Source: JBEDUK01 sp040414485 (lineage in GTDB: Bacteria > Actinomycetota > UBA4738). Taken from it: a DNA stretch of 35,458 nt. The position numbers and the translations under genes were made by a program. The stretch lies in assembly GCA_040414485.1 (NCBI GenBank), contig JBEDUK010000073.1:1-35458 (forward strand), in the 5' to 3' direction. Under the pieces are notes generated by a model, which saw only the letters and a list, made by a program, of their open reading frames with translations, was not told the DNA's origin and searched no databases. This document shows, in pieces, positions 16,907-23,279 of the stretch (the stretch's first letter is position 1; each line of letters starts with the position of its first letter).

Positions 16907-17486
16907 CGGCGCTCATCTCCAGGAAGTTCGCCACCAGCCGCGGCCCCGACGGCGTCAGGATCGACTCCGGATGGAACTGGACGCCGAACCTCGGCAGCCG
17001 CGTGTGCTCCAGGCCCATCACCAGGCCGTCCGCGGTCCGGGCGGTCACGGCGACGTCCGGCCCCAGGGTCTCCTCTTGCACGACGAGCGAGTGATACCGC
17101 CCCGCTTCGAAGGGGTCGGGGAGGCCCTGGAAGATGCCGCTGCCGCTGTGATGGATCTCCGAAGCCTTCCCGTGGACCGGCTCCGGCGCGCGGATGACGC
17201 GCGCCCCGAACGCGGCAGCGAGCGCCTGGTGACCCAAGCACACGCCGAGCAACGGCGTGCGATCGTCAAGTATCCTTACCAATTCGACGAAGCATCCGGC
17301 GTCCTCCGGACGGCCGGGACCCGGCGAGAGGATCACGCCGTCGGGGCGCTGGGCCGCCAGGTGCTCGGCGCGGGCGGAATCGGAGCGCACGACCGTCACG
17401 TCGTACCCGGTGGCGCCCACCAACTGGACCAGGTTGTAGACGAACGAGTCGAAGTGGTCCACGACGAGGATCGTCGGCGCGCTCAT
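16890..17486 (-). CDS. trpG: Anthranilate synthase component II (glutamine amidotransferase)
   Basis: A 198-residue class I glutamine amidotransferase that feeds ammonia to TrpE. The start TILVVDHFDSFVYNLVQ, the oxyanion motif ILSPGPGRPEDAG, the nucleophile Cys in LLGVCLGHQAL and the His/Glu pair in VQFHPESILT are present. PabA of folate synthesis is very similar, but the partner here carries the Trp-feedback motif and a trp attenuator, which supports TrpG; a dual role is possible. The start overlaps the trpE stop by four bases. Codons near residue 70 are unusually AT-rich (copy 3 of the 15-bp motif). Confidence 0.93.
   Translation of the reverse strand: MSAPTILVVDHFDSFVYNLVQLVGATGYDVTVVRSDSARAEHLAAQRPDGVILSPGPGRPEDAGCFVELVRILDDRTPLLGVCLGHQALAAAFGARVIRAPEPVHGKASEIHHSGSGIFQGLPDPFEAGRYHSLVVQEETLGPDVAVTARTADGLVMGLEHTRLPRFGVQFHPESILTPSGPRLVANFLEMSAVRSAR
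17265..17279 (-). other. AT-rich 15-bp motif, copy 3 (in trpG)
   Basis: On the minus strand GTAAGGATACTTGAC, matching GTAA-N4-ACTT-N-AC. It reads GTA-AGG-ATA-CTT-GAC in the trpG frame, the same codon phase as the copies in whiG and the thiolase gene. Confidence 0.4.
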
Positions 17487-19006
17487 CGGCCTGCTCCCGC
17501 AACGGCGGCGAGGACCGCGGACGCCTTCGCCTCGGTCTCACGGAACTCGAGCTCCGGCAGGGAATCGTGAACGATCCCCGCGCCGGACTGCACCGACATG
17601 GTGCCTCCGCACTCGCCCCGTTGGGCGACGGCGGTGCGGATCGTGATGCAGACGTCGAGATCGCCCGCGAAGTTGAGATAGCCCACCGCGCCGGAGTAGG
17701 CACCCCGGGGGACGGGCTCTTCGTCGGCGATGATCTCCATGGCGCGCCGCTTCGGGGCACCGGTGACCGTTCCGGCGGGGAACGTGGCCGCGAGCGCGTC
17801 CAGGGGCTCGAGATCGTCGCGGAGCACGCCCTCGACGGTGCTCACGATGTGCATGACCTGCGAGAAGCGTTCGATCTGCATCAGCTCGGTCGGCCGCACC
17901 GTGCCCGGCGAGCAGACCCGACCCAGGTCGTTGCGTGCCAGGTCGACGAGCATGGCGTGCTCCGCGCGTTCCTTCGGATCGGCGAGCAGCTCGGCCTCCA
18001 GCGCCAGGTCCTCTGCCTGATCGGCGCCGCGCCTGCGGGTTCCCGCGATCGGCCGAGACGAGACGGTCCGGCCCTCCACCCTGACCAGCGGCTCGGGCGA
18101 GGAGCCGGCGAGCTCCATCCCGCCCGGCATGCGCAGGAAGAACATGTACGGCGCCGGGTTCGTCACGCGCAGCCGCCGGTAGACGCCGAGGGCGGTGCCG
18201 TCCCAGGGAATCGTGAGCCGCCTGGACAGCACGACCTGGAAGATGTCGCCGGCCAGGATGTGCTCCTTCGCCCGGCGAACGCCGTCCATGTACGCGTCCG
18301 GCTCGATCGAAGCGCGGGCGCTGGGAGCGTCGGGAGCCTCGCCAAACGACGCCGCCGGCTGGACCGGCTCCGGCGGGAGGGCCGGAGCCCGCTGGAGGGC
18401 ATCCGCGAGCTCTTCCAGCGCCGCGACCCCCAGGCCGTATGCGTCACGACCGGCCGGAACGTGAGCGACCAGCATCAGCCGCTGACGCCAGTGGTCGAAC
18501 ACCACGGCCCGGTCGACGACCTGCAATGAGATCGGCGGACAGCCGGGGTCTCCGGGCGGAGCGGGCTGACCGTCGAACAGGCCGGCGGCCTCGTAGGCGA
18601 TGACGCCGACGAAGCCGCCGGCGAGCACCGGCAGCCCCGGAAGGCGCGGCGCGCGCAGCGACCGCGCCGCGGCCTTCAGCGCGGAGAGAGCGTCCCCCCC
18701 ACCAACGTCCGCCGGGTCGAAGGGGAGCGGCCGGGTCTGTTCGACCGCTCGCAGCCGACGCCCATCGTGGACGAGCGTCGCGGCGGGTGCGCCGGACACG
18801 AACGAGTAGCGCCCCCAGCGTTCGGACCTCTCGACGCTTTCGAGCAGCGTCCCCGGACCGTCGCCGGCGAGCGAGGCGAACGCGCTGACCGGTGTCGACA
18901 CATCGGCCAGCAGTTCGGCATACACCGGCACCATCGGCCACGCCGCGGCCAGGTCGTCCACTGTCTCCCGATCCGGTTGCACGTCCAGCGCCGATCTCGC
19001 CCGCAT
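17483..19006 (-). CDS. trpE: Anthranilate synthase component I
   Basis: A 507-residue chorismate-using enzyme of tryptophan synthesis. The N-terminal LLES motif (residues 54-57), which in this family binds feedback Trp, is present. The catalytic domain has GDIFQVVLSRRL, PAPYMFFLRM, SSPEPLVRVEGR, SRPIAGTRRRG, AEHAMLVDLARNDLGRV, and the FPAGTVTGAPKRRAMEII and RGAYSGAVGYL segments. All fit TrpE rather than PabB. AGGAG lies before the ATG. Expression is likely controlled by the trp leader and attenuator at 19053-19178, and activity by Trp feedback. The other trp genes are not in the window. Confidence 0.95.
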   Translation of the reverse strand: MRARSALDVQPDRETVDDLAAAWPMVPVYAELLADVSTPVSAFASLAGDGPGTLLESVERSERWGRYSFVSGAPAATLVHDGRRLRAVEQTRPLPFDPADVGGGDALSALKAAARSLRAPRLPGLPVLAGGFVGVIAYEAAGLFDGQPAPPGDPGCPPISLQVVDRAVVFDHWRQRLMLVAHVPAGRDAYGLGVAALEELADALQRAPALPPEPVQPAASFGEAPDAPSARASIEPDAYMDGVRRAKEHILAGDIFQVVLSRRLTIPWDGTALGVYRRLRVTNPAPYMFFLRMPGGMELAGSSPEPLVRVEGRTVSSRPIAGTRRRGADQAEDLALEAELLADPKERAEHAMLVDLARNDLGRVCSPGTVRPTELMQIERFSQVMHIVSTVEGVLRDDLEPLDALAATFPAGTVTGAPKRRAMEIIADEEPVPRGAYSGAVGYLNFAGDLDVCITIRTAVAQRGECGGTMSVQSGAGIVHDSLPELEFRETEAKASAVLAAVAGAGR

Positions 19007-19052
19007 CCCGTCTCCTCTCGTGCCCGGGAGTGGTCCGGCGCCGGAAATGGAC

Positions 19053-19079
19053 CGGCCCCGGGCCTTCGCCCCGGGGCCG
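19053..19079 (-). terminator. trp attenuator terminator hairpin (3:4)
   Basis: A perfect 10-bp stem: CGGCCCCGGG with CCCGGGGCCG, 7-base loop, lying between the leader peptide and trpE. Its upstream arm (with flanking bases, 19069-19081) can instead pair with 19120-19132, forming a 12-of-13 antiterminator. Bases after the stem are only weakly T-rich (GTCCATTTCC), as often in high-GC genomes. Confidence 0.75.
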
Positions 19080-19106
19080 CCGGTGGTTCGGTGGGTCTTC
19101 GCTCGG

Positions 19107-19178
19107 TCAGACGAGCCGCGGCGGCGCCGGGGGAATGTGCCCCGGCCACCAGCACCACGACGTCGCCGGCGTTCTCAT
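19107..19178 (-). CDS. trpL: trp operon leader peptide
   Basis: A 23-codon open frame whose middle reads T-S-W-C-W-W-P: three Trp codons in four positions, in a genome stretch where TGG is otherwise sparse. It lies 100 bases upstream of trpE on the same strand, starts 9 bases after a good -10 box and ends just before an attenuator. Segment 1 (GCCGGGG, 19140-19146), overlapping the last Trp codons, can pair with segment 2 (CCCCGGC, 19126-19132); segment 2 can instead pair with segment 3. Stalling at the Trp codons when charged tRNA-Trp is scarce would mask segment 1, free segment 2 and prevent the 3:4 terminator. Seen directly: the peptide and pairings; inferred: the regulation. Confidence 0.85.
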   Translation of the reverse strand: MRTPATSWCWWPGHIPPAPPRLV

Positions 19179-19187
19179 GGGAGCGCG

Positions 19188-19216
19188 ATCCTGCCAGTCC
19201 GGCCGCTGCCCGTCAA
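19188..19216 (-). promoter_or_regulatory. trp promoter
   Basis: On the minus strand TTGACG (19211-19216), a 17-base spacer and CAGGAT (19188-19193). These are near-consensus actinobacterial boxes with ideal spacing. The leader peptide ATG follows 9 bases after the -10 box, so the transcript has almost no 5' leader before it. The promoter starts just after the end of proS. Confidence 0.75.
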
Positions 19217-19243
19217 CCCGTCGATGCCCCCGCCATGGGTCCT

Positions 19244-20674
19244 TCAGTACGCCCGGGCCCAGGTTGCCTCGACGATGGCACTGTCGCCGCAGGCCACGCA
19301 CGGTCCAGCCGCGTCTTCGAGGTCCAGGGGCAGGAACCTGATCGTGGCCTTGGTGTCCTCCTTGACCTGGGCCTCGCAGTCGGCCCGCCCGCACCAGGGG
19401 CCGACGGCGAACCCGCCCGAGGCCTCCAGGAAGGACCTCATCTCCTCGTACGACGACGGACGGAGCGTGTGCGCGTCGGTGAACGCGACGGCCTGCTCCC
19501 GAAGCGTGCGCTGTATGTCCTCCAGCAGCGCCGGGAACGACCCGGCCAGATCCCCGAGCGGCTTCGTCGCCTTCTCGAGCGTGTCGCGCCTGACCACCAC
19601 CGCCTGTTCGGCGTCGAGATCGCGTGGGCCGAGCTCGACCCGCAGCGGGACGCCCTTGAGCTCCCACTCGTTGAACTTGAAGCCGGGCCTGTGGTCCTCG
19701 CGGTCGTCCAGCCTCGTCCTGAGCCCAAGCGCGGCGAGATCCCCGGTCAGGCGGCCTGCTGCCTCCAGGACGCGAACGCGCTCGTCGTCGGTTCGAAAGA
19801 TCGGCACGACCACCACCTGGTACGGCGCCAGCGCCGGCGGCAACCGGAGGCCGCGGTCGTCGCCGTGCTGCATGATCAACCCTCCGACCAGGCGCGTGCT
19901 GACTCCCCAGGAGGTGGCGTAGGCGTATTCGAGCTCGCCCTCCCGGTTCTGGAACCGCACGTTGTAGGCCTTGGCGAAGTTCTGACCCAGGTAGTGCGAA
20001 GTCCCAGCCTGGAGGGCCTTGCCGTCGCGCATAAGGGCCTCGATCGTCATCGAGTCGTCGGCGCCCGGGAAGCGTTCGGATTCGGTCTTGTGCCCCGGCC
20101 GAACGTCCAGCGCCAGCACCCGTTCGCAGACGTCCTGGTACGCCTCGACCAGCATGCGGCGCTGCTCCGTCATGGCCTCGTCGGCGGTGGCGTGCGCTGT
20201 GTGACCCTCCTGCCAGTAGAACTCGGTGGTGCGCAGGAACAGCCGCGGATGCATCTCCCATCGCACCACGTTGCACCACTGGTTGTAGAGCAGCGGGAGA
20301 TCGCGCCATGACTGCACCCAGCGCGAATACGTGTCCCAGATGATCGTCTCGGAGGTCGGCCGCACGACCAGCGGCTCCTCGAGCTCCTCACCCCCCGCGT
20401 GGGTGACAACGGCGACCTCCGGCTTGAAGCCCTCGACGTGCTCCGCCTCGCGCTCCAGCAGCCGGTAGGGGATGAAGAGGGGGAACTGCAGGTTCTGGTG
20501 GCCGGTCGCCTTGATGCGCTCGTCCATCGCGGCCTGGATGCCCTCCCAGATCGCCCACCCATATGGCTTGACCACCATGCAGCCGCGCGCGAGCGAGTTC
20601 TCCGCCAGGTCTGCGCCCTTGACGACGGCCTGATACCAAGCCGGGAAATTGGTGGACTGCGTTGGAAGGGCCAT
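19244..20674 (-). CDS. proS: Prolyl-tRNA synthetase, archaeal/eukaryotic type
   Basis: A 476-residue class II ProRS (type 3), charging tRNA-Pro. It has the class II motif region VKPYGWAIWEGIQAAMD, the motif 2 signature LVVRPTSETIIWDTY and RWEMHPRLFLRTTEFYWQEGHTAH, then motif 3 near GWGVSTRLVGGLIMQHGDD-like sequence (SWGVSTRLVGGLIMQ). There is no bacterial editing (INS) domain. The C-terminal zinc-like domain shows WCGRADC and CVACG and the chain ends in a Tyr (WARAY), as is usual for this type. Such ProRS enzymes occur in some bacteria including Thermus and certain actinobacteria. Length is normal. Confidence 0.95.
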   Translation of the reverse strand: MALPTQSTNFPAWYQAVVKGADLAENSLARGCMVVKPYGWAIWEGIQAAMDERIKATGHQNLQFPLFIPYRLLEREAEHVEGFKPEVAVVTHAGGEELEEPLVVRPTSETIIWDTYSRWVQSWRDLPLLYNQWCNVVRWEMHPRLFLRTTEFYWQEGHTAHATADEAMTEQRRMLVEAYQDVCERVLALDVRPGHKTESERFPGADDSMTIEALMRDGKALQAGTSHYLGQNFAKAYNVRFQNREGELEYAYATSWGVSTRLVGGLIMQHGDDRGLRLPPALAPYQVVVVPIFRTDDERVRVLEAAGRLTGDLAALGLRTRLDDREDHRPGFKFNEWELKGVPLRVELGPRDLDAEQAVVVRRDTLEKATKPLGDLAGSFPALLEDIQRTLREQAVAFTDAHTLRPSSYEEMRSFLEASGGFAVGPWCGRADCEAQVKEDTKATIRFLPLDLEDAAGPCVACGDSAIVEATWARAY

Positions 20675-20684
20675 GAGGGCGGAA

Positions 20685-20714
20685 ACGATAGCAACCGCGC
20701 GACACCGCCTCGAA
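20685..20714 (-). promoter_or_regulatory. Candidate proS promoter
   Basis: On the minus strand TTCGAG (20709-20714), an 18-base spacer and TATCGT (20685-20690) preceded by TGC (extended -10). The proS ATG follows 10 bases later, so this would be a near-leaderless transcript. Confidence 0.45.
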
Positions 20715-20770
20715 CCGACGTGATGGTTCGACCCCCGGTGCGCGTCGACCGGGTAGGCTTCTCAGCCGGT

Positions 20771-21049
20771 ATGTCCGGCAGACTGGCGGAGGAGGTCAGG
20801 CGCTTCGCGGAGGCGCACCGGCCCGTGGACGCCGTGGTCCAACGGATCGGGCACGACACCTGGGACCTGATCCTCATCGACGGCGACGGCGCCTGGGATC
20901 GCTGGGTCTTCGAATCCCAGGAAACCGCCTCGGACGTGGCGCAGCAGGCCGGTGCCCACCTTCATGACGGCTGGACCGACACCCTGTCTCAGCGGGTCAC
21001 CCGTCGCGACGAGTGGGGAACGCCCGGAGGGACCCGCCGGGCCCTCTGA
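20771..21049 (+). CDS. Small hypothetical protein
   Basis: A soluble protein of 92 residues that I do not recognise. It has a charged helical start (RLAEEVRRFAEAHRP), a beta-rich centre (AVVQRIGHDTWDLILIDGDGAWDRWVFES) and a basic C-terminus. It is divergent from proS. A TAGGCT box at 20754-20759 stands 11 bases before the ATG, without a Shine-Dalgarno, resembling the other near-leaderless genes here. An in-frame ATG at 20723 would add 16 residues but lies upstream of that box. Coding bias supports a real gene; the function is unknown. Confidence 0.55.
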   Translation: MSGRLAEEVRRFAEAHRPVDAVVQRIGHDTWDLILIDGDGAWDRWVFESQETASDVAQQAGAHLHDGWTDTLSQRVTRRDEWGTPGGTRRAL

Positions 21050-21121
21050 CCTGCGGCGTCGCGAGGGATCAGATCTTCCGCTCGTGGGCGACAGGCACCT
21101 CCCTGCCAGCTCGCGCGGCGC

Positions 21122-21148
21122 TTGCGCGCTTGTGAACGGTGCTATACT
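21122..21148 (+). promoter_or_regulatory. Promoter of the rimP-nusA-infB unit
   Basis: TATACT (21143-21148), preceded by TGC as an extended -10, with TTGCGC (21122-21127) 15 bases upstream. The boxes are strong for this genome although the spacing is short. A leader of about 85 bases follows, containing the hairpin at 21178-21199. Confidence 0.6.
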
Positions 21149-21177
21149 CCGACGAGCACGAACCGATGGGCACCGCC

Positions 21178-21199
21178 GAAGTGGGCTCTTGCCCACTTC
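21178..21199 (+). terminator. Attenuator-like hairpin in the rimP leader
   Basis: A perfect 9-bp stem GAAGTGGGC / GCCCACTTC with a TCTT loop, followed by TTTCGTGTTT. It lies between the promoter and rimP, so it would stop transcription before the gene unless read through. Hairpins of this sort are common ahead of rimP-nusA units in other bacteria. As NusA affects termination, autogenous control is plausible but inferred. Confidence 0.65.
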
Positions 21200-21239
21200 T
21201 TTCGTGTTTGGCGGGGTGAGGTGAACGAAGGCGCGAGTG

Positions 21240-21737
21240 ATGAACCTGGAGCCGGTGATCAAGTCGGTGGTTGAACGCGACGGCCTGGAGCTGGTCGACG
21301 TCGACTTCGGCGCGGAATCCGGCCGGCGGGTGCTCCGCGTCACGATCGAGCGTCCAGACGGCGGGCTTGATCTGGACACCATCGCAACCGAGAGCGAGCG
21401 GATCAGCAGGCGGCTCGACCTGGAGGGATTCGAGCCGGGCCCGTACAGCCTCGAGGTCAGCTCGCCCGGTCTGGAGCGGCCGCTGCGGCCGGACAGGCCC
21501 GAGGACTTCGTGCGGCATGTCGGGACCAGGGTGAAGGTCCGCGTCGCGCGTCCCGGCCAGAGCGCCGAGACCCTCACGGGAACCATCGCCGCCGCCGACG
21601 AGCAGGGCGTCACCATCGCGGCGGAATCGGGCGAGCGCGCCGTGTCCTACCGTGACATCACGAAGGCACGGACCGTCTTCGACTGGAGCGACGCGAGGCG
21701 AGAATCCAAGGAACCACGAGAAGGTGTGAGCCGGTGA
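21240..21737 (+). CDS. rimP: Ribosome maturation factor RimP
   Basis: A 165-residue RimP (YhbC/YlxS) protein that helps mature the 30S subunit. Recognisable parts are LELVDVDFGAESGRRVLRV, the conserved IERPDGGLDLDTIATESERI and the signature YSLEVSSPGLERPLRP, followed by the C-terminal SH3-like domain (GTIAAADEQGVTI). ATG 21240 and GTG 21237 are adjacent in frame; I chose the ATG. It is the first gene of the unit that runs to truB and overlaps nusA by four bases (GTGA). Confidence 0.92.
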   Translation: MNLEPVIKSVVERDGLELVDVDFGAESGRRVLRVTIERPDGGLDLDTIATESERISRRLDLEGFEPGPYSLEVSSPGLERPLRPDRPEDFVRHVGTRVKVRVARPGQSAETLTGTIAAADEQGVTIAAESGERAVSYRDITKARTVFDWSDARRESKEPREGVSR

Positions 21738-22975
21738 ACGAAGAACTGATGCAGGCGCTGCGCGAACTGGAGCGCGAGAAGGGGATCGCGTTCGACACGA
21801 TCCTGGCCGGCCTCGAAGAGGCCCTCGCGTCGGCCTACAAGGCGTGGATGCGTCAGCACGACCCCGACATGGACGAGGAGGCCGTCGGCGTGCGCGTGGA
21901 GCTCGACCCGGAGTCGGGTGCCATGCAGGCGTGGACGCAGGAGCTCGACGTCGAGACGCAGGAGGTCCTGTCCGAGAAGCCCGCCGACGTGCCCGAGGAC
22001 TTCCTCGGGCGCATCGCCGCTCAGACGGCGAAGCAGGTCATCTACCAGAAGCTTCGCGACGCCGAGCGCGAGATGACCTACGAGGAGTTCGCCGGACGTG
22101 AGGGCGACATCGTCACGGGCATCATCCAGCAGGAATCGCACCGGTTCACGCTGCTCGACCTGGGCAAGGTCGAGGCGCTCCTGCCCCAGTCCGAACAGGT
22201 CCCGTCCGAGCAGTACCACCACGGCGACCGGCTCAAGGCCTACATCGTCGAGGTCCGCCGAAGCTCGAAGGGCCCGTCCATCCTGGTTTCCCGCACGCAT
22301 CCCGGGCTGCTCCGGAAGCTGTTCGAGCTCGAGGTGCCCGAGATCGCCGAGGGGATCGTCGAGATCATGGCCGTCGCCCGGGAACCGGGCCACCGGTCGA
22401 AGGTCGCCGTCACCTCGCACGAGCCCGGCGTCGACCCGGTCGGTGCGTGCGTGGGGGCGAAGGGCTCGCGCGTGCGGATGGTCGTCAACGAGCTCCGGGG
22501 CGAGAAGATCGACGTGGTCCAGTGGACCGAGGACCCCGCCCGGTTCGTGGCGAACGCGCTCGCGCCGGCGAAGGTCAAGGAGGTCCGCGTCGAGCCCACC
22601 GCGGGCGTCGCTCAGGTGATCGTGCCCGACTACCAGCTCTCGCTCGCCATCGGCAAGGAGGGGCAGAACGCGCGTCTGGCCGCGAAGCTGACGGGGCTGC
22701 GGGTGGACATCCGAAGCGAGACGCAGGCGAGCGACGAGGAACGGGCCCGCCCCGAGCCGCGTGCCGAAGCGCCGGAGCCGCCGGTGGAGCCGGCCGCGGA
22801 GGCCGGGCCGGCCGAGCCGGCCGTGGAGTCCGAGCCGGTCGAAGCCGAGTCCGAGCCGGTCGAAGTGCCGGAGCCGCTCCTCGAGGGCGACGCGCCGCCG
22901 CCCGAGCAGGCGGCCGAACCGGTGGAGGTCCCGGACCCGGCAGCGGCCGCGGCCGAGTCGCCCGAGCCCGCGTGA
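21734..22975 (+). CDS. nusA: Transcription factor NusA
   Basis: A 413-residue NusA binding RNA polymerase and modulating pausing, termination and antitermination. The N-terminal domain (LMQALRELEREKGI, ILAGLEEALASAYK) is followed by S1 (GDIVTGIIQQESHRFTLLDL), then KH1 (ILVSRTHPGLLRKLFELEVPE, the GACVGAKGSRVRMVVNEL motif) and KH2 (LSLAIGKEGQNARLAAKLTG). As in other actinobacteria there are no C-terminal acidic repeat domains of the E. coli type; instead a roughly 75-residue Glu/Pro/Ala tail, with a direct repeat of the segment coding SEPVE, ends the protein. Confidence 0.95.
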   Translation: MNEELMQALRELEREKGIAFDTILAGLEEALASAYKAWMRQHDPDMDEEAVGVRVELDPESGAMQAWTQELDVETQEVLSEKPADVPEDFLGRIAAQTAKQVIYQKLRDAEREMTYEEFAGREGDIVTGIIQQESHRFTLLDLGKVEALLPQSEQVPSEQYHHGDRLKAYIVEVRRSSKGPSILVSRTHPGLLRKLFELEVPEIAEGIVEIMAVAREPGHRSKVAVTSHEPGVDPVGACVGAKGSRVRMVVNELRGEKIDVVQWTEDPARFVANALAPAKVKEVRVEPTAGVAQVIVPDYQLSLAIGKEGQNARLAAKLTGLRVDIRSETQASDEERARPEPRAEAPEPPVEPAAEAGPAEPAVESEPVEAESEPVEVPEPLLEGDAPPPEQAAEPVEVPDPAAAAAESPEPA

Positions 22976-22985
22976 GCCATGGTCC

Positions 22986-23279
22986 ATGGGGCGAACAGGT
23001 TCGGTGCCGCTGCGCACGTGCGTGGGGTGCCGGGTCCGCGAAGCGAAGGGCGACCTGCGCCGGCTGGTCGCCGGCGCTGACGGGCGTCCGCGCTTCGATC
23101 CCACGGGGCGCGCGCCCGGGCGCGGCGCGTACGTCCATGCGCGGCCCGACTGCATCCGGCAGGCGATCCGCCGCAACACTCTCGCGCGGGCCTTGCGAGT
23201 GCGCGCGGACACCGGATGGGCCGCTAGTCTTGTCGATGAGCTGGGGTCGCTGACCCCCGCGATGGAGGGGTTGCATTGA
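22986..23279 (+). CDS. ylxR: YlxR-family RNA-binding protein (DUF448)
   Basis: A 97-residue YlxR protein, recognised by the start LRTCVGCRVREAK, the DLRRLV segment and GRGAYVHARPDCIRQA. Family members bind RNA and have been linked to RNase P and transcription regulation in some bacteria. The gene lies between nusA and infB as usual. The ATG at 22986 is 10 bases after the nusA stop. Its stop overlaps the infB TTG start by four bases (TTGA). Confidence 0.88.
   Translation: MGRTGSVPLRTCVGCRVREAKGDLRRLVAGADGRPRFDPTGRAPGRGAYVHARPDCIRQAIRRNTLARALRVRADTGWAASLVDELGSLTPAMEGLH

Noticed and set aside
22829..22868. Direct repeat in the 3' part of nusA
   Set aside because: It only codes for the SEPVE repeats of the acidic tail; a simple slippage repeat, no sign of a mobile element.
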